Assembly (NCBI RefSeq): GCF_024166365.1
Contig: NC_064820.1
Coordinates: forward strand, 84,334,001-84,398,000
From: Elephas maximus indicus
Taxonomy: Eukaryota; Chordata; Mammalia; Proboscidea; Elephantidae
Direction of reading: 5' to 3'
DNA length: 64,000 bases
Shown here: positions 47,216-57,453 of the stretch, in pieces
Numbering within the stretch: position 1 is the first letter of the stretch
Layout of the letters: every line of letters begins with the position of its first letter
The notes under the pieces: generated by a model
The model's input: only the letters and a program-made list of their open reading frames with translations
The model's database searches: none
Told to the model about the DNA's origin: nothing
Made by a program: the position numbers and the translations under genes

Positions 47216-48294
47216 GGCAGGCTGAGTGAAATTAGTCAGTTGAAAAAGGACAAATATTGTATGAGACCATTATTATAAGACCTCAAAAAACAGTTTAAAC
47301 AGAGGAGAAAATATTCTTTGATGGTTATGAGAGTGGCGAGGGAGGGAGGGAGGGAAGGAGGGAGGGGGTGTTCACTAATTAGATAGTAGACAAGAATTAT
47401 TTTAGGTGAAGGGAAAGACAATACACAATACAGGAGAAGTCAGCACAACTGCACTAAACCAAATGCAAAGAAGTTTCCTGAAAAACTGAATACTTCAAAG
47501 GCCAACGTAGCAGGGGTGGGGTTTGGGGACCATGGTTCCAGGGGACATCTAAGTCAATTGGCATAATAAAATCTATTAAGAAAACATTCTGCATCCCACT
47601 CTAGAGTGTGGCATCTGGGATCTTAAATGCTAGCAAGTGGCCATCAGTTGGTTTCAACCCACCTGAAGCAAAGGAGAATGAGGAACACCAAAGACACAAG
47701 GTAATTATGAGCCCAAGAAACAGAAAGGGGCCACATAAATCAGACACTCCATCAGCCTGAGACCAGAAGTACTAGATGGTGCCCGGCTATAACCTATGAC
47801 TGCCCTGACAGGGAACACAACAGAGAACCCCTGAGGGGGCAGGGGAGCAGTGAGATGCAGATCTGAAGTTCTCGTAAAAAGACCAGACTTAATGGTGTGA
47901 TTAAGACTAGAAGGACCCCAGAGGTCATGGTCCCGATACCTTCTGTTAGCCCAAGACAGGAAGCATTCCCAAAGCCAACTCTTCAGTCAGGGATTGGACT
48001 GGACTATGGGATAGAAAATTACACTGGAAAAGAATAAGCTTGCTGGATCAAACAGACACAAGAGACTATCTGGGCAGCTCCTGTCTGGAGAAGAGATAAG
48101 AGGGCAGAGGGGGTCAGAAGCTGGCCGAACGGACACGAAAATAGAGAGTGGAGGGAAGGAGTGTGCTGTCTCATTAGAGGAAGAGAAACTAGGAGTATAT
48201 AGCAAGGTGTATATACGTTTTTGTATGAGAGACTGACTTGGTTTGTAAAGTTTCACTTAAACCACAAAGAAATTAAAAAAAAAAAAAAAAAAAG
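47216..48294 (+). repeat. L1 3' UTR with G-rich tract and poly(A)
   Basis: Follows the ORF2 stop. A polypurine GGGA run at 47337-47367 could form a four-stranded G structure, as is common in L1 3' UTRs. It ends in A(19) interrupted by a single G before the TSD. Confidence 0.8.
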
Positions 48295-48981
48295 AAGTGT
48301 TGAAAAGCAAAAATGTCATCTTAAAGACTAAGTAAGGTGCACCTGACCCAAGCCATGGTATTTGCAATCGCCTCATTGGCATGTGAAAGTTGGACAATGA
48401 ATAATAAGACCAAAGAAGAATTGACATCTTTTAATTGTTGTGTTGGAGAAGAGTATTCAATATACCATGGACTGCCAAAAGAACGAACAAATCTGTTTTG
48501 GAAAAAGTATGACCAGAATGTTCCACATACTTCAGACATATTATCAGGAGGGATCAGTCCCTGGAGAAGGACATCATGCTTGGTAAAGTAAGGGTCAGTG
48601 AAAAAGAGGAAAACCATCAACAGGATGGATTGACAGGGCAGCTGCAACAATGAGCTTTAGCATAAGAAGGATTATGAGGATAACACAGGATCGGACAGTG
48701 TTTCTTTCGTTCTGTTGTACACAGGGTCACTATGAGTCGGAACCAACTCAACAGCACCTAATAACAACAATTCAACCACTCTGATCTTTAGTTTTCTCAT
48801 GTAAAAAAAAAAAAAAAGATTAGACCTGCATTGTCCAAATGTTACCCACTAGCCCTATGTACCGATTTAAATTTAAATTTAAATTACTTACAATTAAATA
48901 AAGTTGCAAATTCAGCTCCTTAGTTACATTAACCACATTTCTGTGCTCAATAGCCATATGTGGCTAGTAGCCACCATATTA

Positions 48982-49148
48982 AAACCAAAAACGAAACCTG
49001 TTGCCATTGAGTCGATTCTGAATCATAGCAACCCTATAGGACAGCAAAGAACAGCCCCATGAAGTTTCCAAGGAGCGGCTTGTGGATTCAAACTACTGAC
49101 TTTTTGGTTACCAGCCACAGCACTTAACCGCTATGCCACCAGGACTCC
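48982..49148 (-). repeat. AfroSINE
   Basis: Full-length, tail complement 'gttgccattgagtcgattct' at the left and head complement 'atgccaccaggactcc' at the right. A perfect 13-bp TSD, AGCCACCATATTA, is at 48969-48981 and 49149-49161. Confidence 0.95.
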
Positions 49149-49161
49149 AGCCACCATATTA

Positions 49162-49659
49162 GACCGTGCAAATACAGATGTGTATCATTGCAGAAAGTTC
49201 TACTGCACAGTGCTGTCCTAAATAATCTCTACATTTTCTGACTGCCTTTTCAATTCTGTATCTAGTGCTCTCTTCTTCCCTTCAAATATCCACACCATGT
49301 ATCCTACCAGTCTGCCCTATCTTCCTGGACTGAAGCACATGGGTTATTTCTCCTGTTCTAGACAAGCTAGCTTTTCTATGATGTCTCTTCTTCCCAACCA
49401 GATTCTCATTTTCTATGAATTTTTACCCAGATTTCTCTACGCTCAGACTCTGTCTATAAGACTGCATTCTTCTTTTTCATTGGTTCAGGTCTTCTCTAAT
49501 AAGTCTTTTGTAGTTATACCACCTACCTTTCACTTTCTAGCATAGCTCAGTGCTTGCCAATCTGTTCAGGTTTAGCAGGTACCTTAACTGCCTAAATGGA
49601 AAAGTAAAGGTATTCATCAAAGTACAAGGCATTCATTATAAAATAAACACAAACTTATT
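49162..49659. other. Intronic unique sequence
   Basis: Nothing recognised; pyrimidine-rich around 49260-49540. Confidence 0.4.
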
Positions 49660-49703
49660 TGTTATGGACTGAATTGTGTCCCTCAAAAAGATATTTTGAA
49701 GAA

Positions 49704-49876
49704 GGAGCCCTGGTGGTGCAATGGTTAAGTGCTCAGCTGCTAACCAAAGTTTGTGAGAAAAGACCTGGCGATCTGCTCCCACAGGGATTACAGCCTAGGA
49801 AACGCTATGTGGCAGTTCTACTCTGCCATATAGGGTTGCTATGAGTTGCAATCGACTAGAAGGCACACAACAACAG
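49704..49876 (+). repeat. AfroSINE variant inside an LTR
   Basis: Head 'ggagccctggtggtgcaatg', a middle 'aagacctggcgatctgctcc' segment, and an RTE-like end 'gaaggcacacaacaacag'. Confidence 0.85.
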
Positions 49877-50106
49877 CGCTTCTGGTAACTATGAACATGA
49901 CCTTGTTTGGAAATAGGGTCTTTGAAGACATTATCAGTTAACATGAGGTCATATAAGAGTAGGGTGTGCCCTAATCCAATCTGAGTGGTGCCTTTATAAA
50001 AGAGGGGACAAGACACAGAAGACGAACAGTGGGAAAAACAAGAACACCACGTGGCCATAGTGTTATGCTGCAGCTACAAACCAAGAAATGCCCGAGCTTA
50101 CCAGAA

Positions 50107-52565
50107 ACCAACTTTTGCAGGCTGAAATTGATCAAACATACAATTAAGATGCATTGGTAATTCCTGATGATTGGAATGCAAAAATTGGAAATGAAGAAGG
50201 ATCCGTACCGGTACCATTGAGTCGATTCCAACTCATAGTGACCCTATAGGACAGAGTAGAACTGCCCCATACGGTTTCCAAGGAGTGCCTGGTGGATTTG
50301 AACTGCTGACCTTTTGGTTAGCAGCCATAGCTCTTAACCACTACATCACCAGGGTTTCTGAAGAAGGGTCAGTAGCTGGAAAATATGGCCTTGGTGAGAG
50401 AAATTACACCAGAGATTGCATGATAGAATTTTGTAAGACCAACGACTTCTTCAGTGCAAATACCTTTTTTCAACAACATAAATGATGACTACGCACATGG
50501 ACCTCGCCATATGGAATACACAAGAATCAAATTAACTGTATTTGTGGAAAGATACAATGGAGAAGCTCAGTATCATCAGTCAAAACAAGGATGGGGCCGA
50601 CTATAAAACAGATCTTCAATCAGTCATATGTAAGTTCGAGATGAAGCTGAAGAAAATTACAGCAAGTCCATGACAGCCAAAGCATGACCTTGAGTATATC
50701 CCACCTAAATTCAGAGATCATCTCAAGAACAGATCTGACACACTGCATACTCATGACCCAAGACCAGACAGACGTGTTGTGGGATGACATTAAAGACATC
50801 ATACATGAAGAAAGCAAAAGGTCACTAAAAAGACAAGAAAGAAAAGACCAAAATGGATATCAGAAGAGACTCTGAAACTTGCTCTTGAATGTAGAGTAGC
50901 TAAAGCGAATGGAAGAAACGATGAAGTGAAAGAGGTGAACAGAAGATTTCAAGGGGCAGCTCGAAAAGACAAAGTAAAGTATTATAAAGAAATGAACACA
51001 CAATCTTTGTACCAAAAAGAATTTGTTGACATCCAACCATTTCAGGAGGTAGTGTATGATCAAGAACCCATGGTACTGAAGTCTAAGCTGCACTGAAGGC
51101 TTTGGCAAAAAACAAGGCTCCAGGAGTTGATGGAATATCAATTGAAATGTTTCAATAAATGGATGCAGCACTGGAGGTACTTACGAGTCTATGCCAAGAA
51201 ATCTGGAACACAGTTACCTGGCCAACGAACTGGGAGAGATCAGTATTTGTGCCCATTCCAAAGAAAAGTGATCCAAGGGAACACGGAAATTATTCAACAA
51301 TATCATTAACATGACGTGCAAGTAAAATTTTGTTGAAGATAATTCAAAAATGGTTGCAGCAGTATATCAACAAGGAACTGCCAGAAATTCGAGCCAGATT
51401 CAGAAGAGCACGTGGAATGAGGGATATCACTGCTAGTATCAGATGGATCACGGCTGAAAGTGGAGAATACCAGAAAGATGTTTGTGTTTTACTGACAAAA
51501 GGCATTCAGCTGTGTCGATCATAACAAATTATAGGTAACGTTGTGAAGAATGAGAATTCCAGAACACTTAACTGTGCTCATGAGGAACCTGTACACAGAC
51601 CAAGAGGCAGTCATTTGAACAGAACAAGGGGGTACAGCATAGTTTAAAGTCAGGAAAGGCATGCATCAGGGTGATATCCTTTCATCATATTTATTCAGTC
51701 TGTATGCTGGGCAAATAATCCAAGAAGCTGGACTATATGAAGAATGTGGCATCAGGATTGGAGGAAGACTCATTAACAACCTGCGATGGATGTGTTGATG
51801 GCACAACCTTACTTGCTGGAAGTGAAGAAGACTTGAAGCACTTACTGATAAAGATCAAAATATGCCTTTAGTATGGATTATGAATCAACATAAAGAGACC
51901 AAAAATCCTCACAAGTGGACCAATAAGCAACATCACGATAAATGGAGAAATAACTAAAGTTGTCAGTATTTCATTTTACTTGGATCCACAATCAATGTCC
52001 ATGGAAGCAGCAGTCAACAAATCAAATGATGTATTGCATTGGGTAAATCCGCTGCAAAAGACCTCTTTAAAAAGCAAAGATGTCACTCTGAGGACTAAGG
52101 TGTGCCTGACTCAAGCCATAGTATTTTCAATCACCTCACATGCATGTGAAAGCTGGACAATGAATTAAGGATGACCGAAGAAGAACTGAAGCCTTTGAAT
52201 TATGGTGTTGGCAAAGAATACTGAATATACTACAGACTGCCAGAAGAATGAACAAGTCTGTCTAGGAAGAAGTGCAGCCAGAACGCTGCTTAGAAGCAAG
52301 GATAGGGAGACTTCATCTCATGTACTTTGGATATGTTATCAAGAAGGACCAGTCCCTGGGGAAGGATATCATGCTGGGCAAAGCAGAGGTTCAACAAAAA
52401 ACAAGAAAACCCTCAGTGAGATGGACTGACACAGTGGCTGCAACAATGGGATCAAGTGTAACAACGACTGCGAGGATGGCACAAGACTGGGCAGTGTCTC
52501 ATTCTGCTGTACATAGGGTTGCAGAGAGTCCGAACCGACTCACAGCACCTAACAACTACCACCAC
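50107..52565 (+). pseudogene. RTE-clade LINE, 5'-truncated and broken
   Basis: It starts late in the endonuclease ('gctgaaattgatcaaacata' corresponds to AEIDQTYN) and continues through reverse transcriptase (ITAESGEYQKDVCVLLTKGI near 51450) to the 3' end 'gactcacagcacctaacaac'. It is in the same orientation as, and similar to, the copy at 25314-27880, and carries many stops. A possible short TSD (ACCAGAA) is seen at 50090-50096 and near 52563-52570. Confidence 0.85.
50204..50359 (-). repeat. AfroSINE inside the RTE LINE
   Basis: It is flanked by GAAGAAGGATC (50193-50203) and GAAGAAGGGTC (50360-50370), a TSD with one mismatch whose sequence belongs to the RTE reading frame (EEGS). Confidence 0.92.
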
Positions 52566-53093
52566 CAGAAGAGACAAGAAAGGTTCTTCCTCTACAGCCT
52601 TTTGAGAGAATACAGCCCTGCTCTCACCCTAAATTTGGTCTACTAGTTTCCAGAACTGTGAGATAATAAATTTATTTTCTTATAAGCCAACCAGTTTGTG
52701 GCTTTTTGGAAACTAACACACTAACCTAGGATTACACTAATGGATATAAGAAGTAGTGAATTTTGCAACATGTAAGAATTAAGTTTTAACTAGTAATAAA
52801 AATTTAATTATATTCATTCTGGACCTCTCATTAGAGATGAGATTTCACACCAATATTGCTTATATCCAGTAGAATCAGATGCAGTTTCTGGTCTTCAATG
52901 TAAGTCAATCATGCACATATAACAGGGATTTCATATACAAGATGCAGTTCTTAGAGAACTGAGAAAAGACCTGTTCAGGAAAAAGTTACTATTTCTGAAC
53001 AAGATGACTTGTTTAGGTGTAATTTACAAATTAATACTGATTGGCAGAAATACTTTATATAGCAATAACACACCACATCAATTATTTTAAAAG

Positions 53094-53230
53094 GAGCCCT
53101 GGTGGCACAGTGGTTAAGTGTTTGGCTGCTAACCAAAAGGATCAGCAGTTCAAACCTACCAGCCGTTCCTTGGAAATCACATGAGGCAGTTCTACTCTGT
53201 CCTATAGGGTTGCTATGAGTCAGAACACCC
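53094..53230 (+). repeat. AfroSINE missing its tail but with a perfect TSD
   Basis: The head and body are complete ('gagccctggtggcacagtgg' to 'ttgctatgagtcagaacacc'), but the last 25-30 bases of the usual 3' end are absent. The 18-bp TSD CATCAATTATTTTAAAAG is perfect at 53076-53093 and 53231-53248. Confidence 0.93.
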
Positions 53231-53280
53231 CATCAATTATTTTAAAAGATGTGATCTTTGAAGTACATGTTTAAAGTACC

Positions 53281-53447
53281 AAAAAACAAACCCATTGTCC
53301 TCGAGTCATTTCCGACTCATAGCAACCCTACAGGATGCAGCAGAACTGCCCCAGAGGGTTTCCAAAGAGCACCTGGTGGTTGTGAACCTTTTGTGAACCT
53401 TTTGGTCAGCAGCTGTAGCACTTAACTACTATGCCACCAGGGTTTCC
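53281..53447 (-). repeat. AfroSINE with a small internal duplication
   Basis: Tail complement at the left ('cccattgtcctcgagtcatt'), head complement 'atgccaccagggtttcc' at the right. A 12-bp unit 'tgtgaacctttt' is doubled near 53380-53403. Confidence 0.92.
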
Positions 53448-54034
53448 ATATTTAGAGTAGAATAGTACATTTTCCAAATTCCTCATAGGATTTTTCAATA
53501 GTTTCATATTTGGTTGATATTTAAAGACCTACCGAGGGTCAAGTTTTAGATACAACTCTTGCAAAAACTTACAGCTAAATATTCTTTAATGGTAAAATCT
53601 AGATTGTGTCATGGCCATTTATTCTCTACCTGTGAAAAGAAGGTAATTACACAATTTCATTCTTGGAATGGCATTTATTTATATGCAAAACAGTTATCAA
53701 AGCATGTCTAAGACACTGGGAGCTACAGACACAAGGGGAGATTTGTACTCGCTCTTGTAGACTCTCTACCACAGACTTCTACTGGGTGCTCAGGAGAAAG
53801 ACTGGGGTCAGGGTGGGACACTGGAGAGGACTCCCTGAAGAAAGGTAGAGGTCACCACTGTTGGAAAGCCACAAAGCCCCAGTCAGGACCCCTCTCTGGA
53901 ACAAAAAAGCCTTAAGTCACTGGCAGAAGGGTAGCAAAACTCGTCCTCCCAGCCCCCACTATCACCCCTGCCACAGGGCACAAGTGAAGACCCATTAGAG
54001 TTGGGGGAAAAATAAAATAATAAAACTCTCTAAC
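53448..54034. other. Intronic sequence, possibly an old L1 3' UTR part
   Basis: The block 'actatcacccctgccacagg' at 53957 and its C-rich surroundings resemble the GC-rich part of some L1 3' UTRs, and an L1 end follows at 54870-55140 in the same orientation. Assignment uncertain. Confidence 0.3.
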
Positions 54035-54235
54035 CTTGTGGGGGTGCAATCAGTTCAGTGCTTGACTACTAACCAAAAGGTTGGCAGTGTGAACCTATCC
54101 AGAGGCACCTAGGGAGAAAGGCCTGGTGATCTACTTCTGAAAGGTCACAGCCTTGAAAACTCTAAGGTGCAGTTCTACTCTGCACACATGAGGTTGCCAT
54201 GAGTCTAACTGATTTGATGGCAATTGGTTTTAGTT
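54035..54235 (+). repeat. AfroSINE long variant
   Basis: It carries the 'gagaaaggcctggtgatcta' and 'cttctgaaaggtcacagcc' blocks between head and tail and ends 'tttgatggcaattggtttt'. Confidence 0.8.
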
Positions 54236-54240
54236 ACTCT

Positions 54241-54463
54241 TGCTGGGGAGTCCTTGAGTGGTGCAAATAAATGGTGAGCATGCTTGGCTGCTAAGTGAAA
54301 AGTTGATGGTTCGTGTCCACCCAGAGACTTCTTAGAAGAAAGGCCTGACAATCTACTTCTGAAAAATCAGCCACTGAAAACCCTGTGGAGCACAGTTCTA
54401 CTCTGATATAAAATGGGGTCGCCATGAGTTGGAACTGACTTGGTGGCAACTGGCTTTTTTTTT
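54241..54463 (+). repeat. AfroSINE long variant
   Basis: The head 'gggagtccttgagtggtgca' differs from the common form; the middle 'cctgacaatctacttctgaa' and tail 'gacttggtggcaactggc' are shared. It lies only a few bases after the previous SINE in the same orientation. Confidence 0.8.
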
Positions 54464-55140
54464 CCAGCCTTGTGGCAGGAACAGAAAATAGGTCTGGACT
54501 CAGATTATTAGAGGTCTCCAACCTCTGGGGAGGGGCAGGATACACCTATACAAGACCATCAAATATACAAGGCTAAATCTGCCTGCCGCTAGGATGGGGG
54601 GCATGATCACTGAGAAGGTCTCATCCCTGAGTCCCAGCAACACAGGGCTGGCCCCAAACTCAGGCTGGACAAGGACAAAAGAGAACCCTACCTGGCCCCT
54701 ACCACCCGGCTGGGAAGCAGTGAATAACACGCAACAGCAGCCTTCCTTGAAGGGAGGGTTTGGAGTGGAGAGATATACCCCTTCTGAGGCACAAACACAC
54801 AGGAAAGGTTAAAAGCTGAGGATGGAGTAAGAACAGTGAGAAAACCCCTCTACCAAACCAATCCCAACCCTAAACTAAAGTATGATTCCATTAATACAAC
54901 ATTCTGGAAAAGGTAAAACCACAAGGATAGATCAGTGGTTGCCAGGGGCTGAGGGTCCTTCAGAGGGGTTGACTATAAATGAGAATGAGAGAATTTTTTG
55001 GGAGGGTGACAGAACTCTCCCTTACCTTGATTGTCGTGGTAGCTATACAACTTTATGAATCTGTTGTTCTCATAAAACTATATACCAAAAAGGATAAATT
55101 TTCCTGTATGTAAATTATGCTACAAAAAAAAAAAAAATCA
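54464..55140 (+). repeat. L1M 3' UTR fragment
   Basis: The end part (54870-55140) has the L1M hallmark 'gatcagtggttgccaggggc', then 'cttaccttgattgtcgtggt', and an A-rich tail. The GC-rich part 54464-54860 probably belongs to the same 3' UTR. Confidence 0.6.
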
Positions 55141-57287
55141 CTCAACCAGAAGGAAAAAAAAGGGGGGGGGGGATTTCTAAGAACTCCTAGATGCTCTTCC
55201 TGTGACCACAGGATCACAAACCACCAGAAGAGCTGGAAATCAGGTCTTTCTAGACTGTAGGATAGTCTCTAAGTGGCTCTATTCGAGTCTTTATTTGATG
55301 GCATGGGAAGAGTCCGGGTGGGCAGGAAACAGAAGGGTGGTTACACATAATATGAGAGTCAAAAATAAGAGGAAGGAGGTGAATGGGCAACTGGAAATGA
55401 TGATATGTAGATGGGGGAAGGAGGATTAAAAAGGCAGGGATATGCAGACAGGAGTAAGACACTGACAAGGCATAAAAACAAAGAGATTTGGGGAAATAAG
55501 AGACCAAAGAGAGACCTCTGGAACAGCATAGAAAAAAGTGAAGGCACAAGTCTTGATAAACTACAGCTTTTTGTTTACCTCATTTCCATGAGCATGTCTT
55601 GAATCTTTGAATATTATTAAGTAGTAAGACCTGGCTACAGATAAGCTGTTCAGTGGACTCCCATTAACCTTTTTCTTCTTTGCTACGCAGAGCCAAAGTT
55701 CTGCTGATTATACTTAAACAAAATAAATGCTGAAGAAAATGTTTGTATCAGATAAATATTTTTATGCATCTTGAACATAACAATTACGTGCAACAGTATA
55801 GTAAACCATAATAATTTGAGACTTAATAATCCTGAAATGAGTACTATAATGTTAAGTTTTTATGCTTCTGCGTTTTCTTACCCTTGGCCACAAGGTAAGT
55901 AAATGTGTTTTTCAGGTTATTCTGCAATATGAACCAAAATTTTATCTTTGTAGATTCGAATCTTTCTTACTTCCTCTACTTTATGAACTGCTCCTTTAAT
56001 AATAATCTCTCTAAAGCACGACGCAAAATACAACTTAAGAAAAAAAAGTTTGTGAATTTTTGTCAATTTTCCCTGTTATCTCTTATTGGCTTTTTTATAT
56101 ATTCCTTTCACCATTCAGTATATAAATGCTTCTATTAGAATAATCTTCAAAATTCCAATTTATTCTAAATTCCAAAGGGTACTCTGAAATAAGTTCTACA
56201 TGTACGCTATCTCATATATCTCAGGTGTACTCAACTGTACATATGTTTTAATTCTTTGCACAATGATTTTGAAAAAATAATGTACCTTTCTTTAATCTAC
56301 AACTCTTCTAAGGTATCACATTCCTCTGCATTAGACTGATTTTTAGCAATAACTAATATCTTGAGATTACTTTCTCATATTAAAATTTTACTTTAGTATA
56401 TCTTATGTGTCAGGAATACTTATTTGACAAATGTTGGGGCTCTCTGGTTGCTAATTTGGTCCCTTTTTTTATAGTTACAGTTTTGACAGTTTTTCTTTAC
56501 GTAAACTGAAACCGCTAAATTGTTTAGTCGGAGATAAGCAGTGAGTCAGAAGAGATATTGAAAAACCTATGATCTCATGCCTGAATGCTAGAATAAGGGC
56601 AAAATAATCCTTTGTTTTTGTGACTGTTTGGTAGTTTCCTTCAAAAAGGACCAGCTGGCTTCCTGTTGGCTTCAAATCTAGAAGTCAGATGATAAAGTTC
56701 AGAACACTCCAAAAACATTATTTGAAAGGTACCTTAAACTGGAATTATACAGTTTTCTTTTAAAGTCAAAGCTCTGTGAGAAAGTATTAAACTTCATTAA
56801 ATTAGCTCTGTAAAACCAAGAAGAAAAAGAACTTCAAAAGACTGTTTAAAAAAAATAAGAGTGAGTCTAATACATGAGCAATGCATTTTCTCAATCTGTG
56901 AAGTGACCCATCTACTTGAATGGTCACTTGTAGAATCTAAGAAGGCTGCTTCTCTTCCACACCCCCAGGGCCCAGGACCACCATCAGCGCCACTTCATGT
57001 ACTTCCTAAGCATGTCTACTTATGTAGAACAGTTAAAAAAAAAAAAAAAAAAGACAAAGTTTTAAAAGAAGATTTAAAAATAGGTTGTAACAGGCTTTTT
57101 CTCAACATTACTTTCAGTACCAGCAGTGAGGTCAACCTCCAACTATGAAAGTAAAACAGATGACTCAAGTACTCCTTAACGTTGCCTTGTCTCAGGACCT
57201 ACCTGTCATTTATCTCCTTACTTCCCACTGCACACCCGTGAACTCAGAAGCAACTAACATTTACTTACACCTACTGCATGTCAAGAA
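55141..57287. other. Intronic unique sequence
   Basis: A G-rich run lies at 55161-55171 and an A run at 57033-57051. No repeat family or exon recognised over about 2.1 kb. Confidence 0.45.
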
Positions 57288-57453
57288 TGTCCTTGGGTGG
57301 CATAAACGGCTTGCACTGCACTACTAACCTAAAGGTTGGTGGTTGGAACCCATTCAGTGGTGTCTACAGAAGAAAGGCCTGGTGATCTGCTTCCGTAAAG
57401 ATTACAGACAACCGTAATAGCAGTTCTACTCTGTAACACATGGGGTTGCCATG
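57288..57453 (+). repeat. AfroSINE long variant, 3' end cut off by a MaLR element
   Basis: It has 'ccttgggtggcataaacgg', then 'aaaggcctggtgatctgctt', and stops at 'ggggttgccatg' where the next LTR starts. The missing tail was not found on the far side of that element. Confidence 0.75.

Larger units (their letters stand above)
40615..48294 (+). mobile_element. Full-length L1 LINE (7.68 kb), inactive
   Basis: It lies inside the RTE copy and is flanked by a perfect 13-bp TSD, AAGTGTTGAAAAG (40602-40614 and 48295-48307). It starts 'gaggcagggccaagatggta', as L1 5' UTRs do, and ends in poly(A) at 48275-48293. Order: 5' UTR to about 42080, broken ORF1 to 43036, broken ORF2 43486-47215, then a 3' UTR of about 1.08 kb with a GGGA-rich tract at 47337-47367. 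Frameshifts in both ORFs rule out self-movement. Confidence 0.92.
38298..48769 (+). pseudogene. RTE-clade LINE with 5' inversion, split by a full-length L1
   Basis: The whole insertion is flanked by the 7-bp repeat ATTCAAC (38291-38297 and 48770-48776). Segment 1 (38298 to about 39270) is in minus orientation and encodes the endonuclease part (start DLGKLEIFKSEMECINIDIL; GISELKWTG; ALIITGDWNARIRN). Segment 2 (about 39271-40614) is in plus orientation and continues from the next part of the element through reverse transcriptase (AAQEHRVEYYND, RFIFMFIPKRGDL). Segment 3 (48295-48769) is the 3' end, beyond the L1. Stops and frameshifts are common; it is non-functional. Confidence 0.85.
38225..48815 (+). 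repeat. MIR SINE split by the RTE/L1 stack
   Basis: The left part, 38225-38297, carries the MIR segment 'tggctttgaacaagcctctc' just before the break. The right part, 48777-48815, resumes with 'cactctgatctttagttttc' and 'tcatgtaaaa', as MIR does. Everything between is later insertion. Confidence 0.5.
49660..52720 (+). mobile_element. MaLR-type LTR split by a SINE and an RTE LINE
   Basis: The 5' part is 49660-49703 ('tgttatggactgaattgtgt'), the middle 49877-50106 ('atgaccttgtttggaaatag', 'tcatataagagtagggtgtg'), and the 3' part 52566-52720 ('ccagaactgtgagataataa', 'ggaaactaacaca'). It is in MaLR order once the insertions are removed. Confidence 0.75.
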
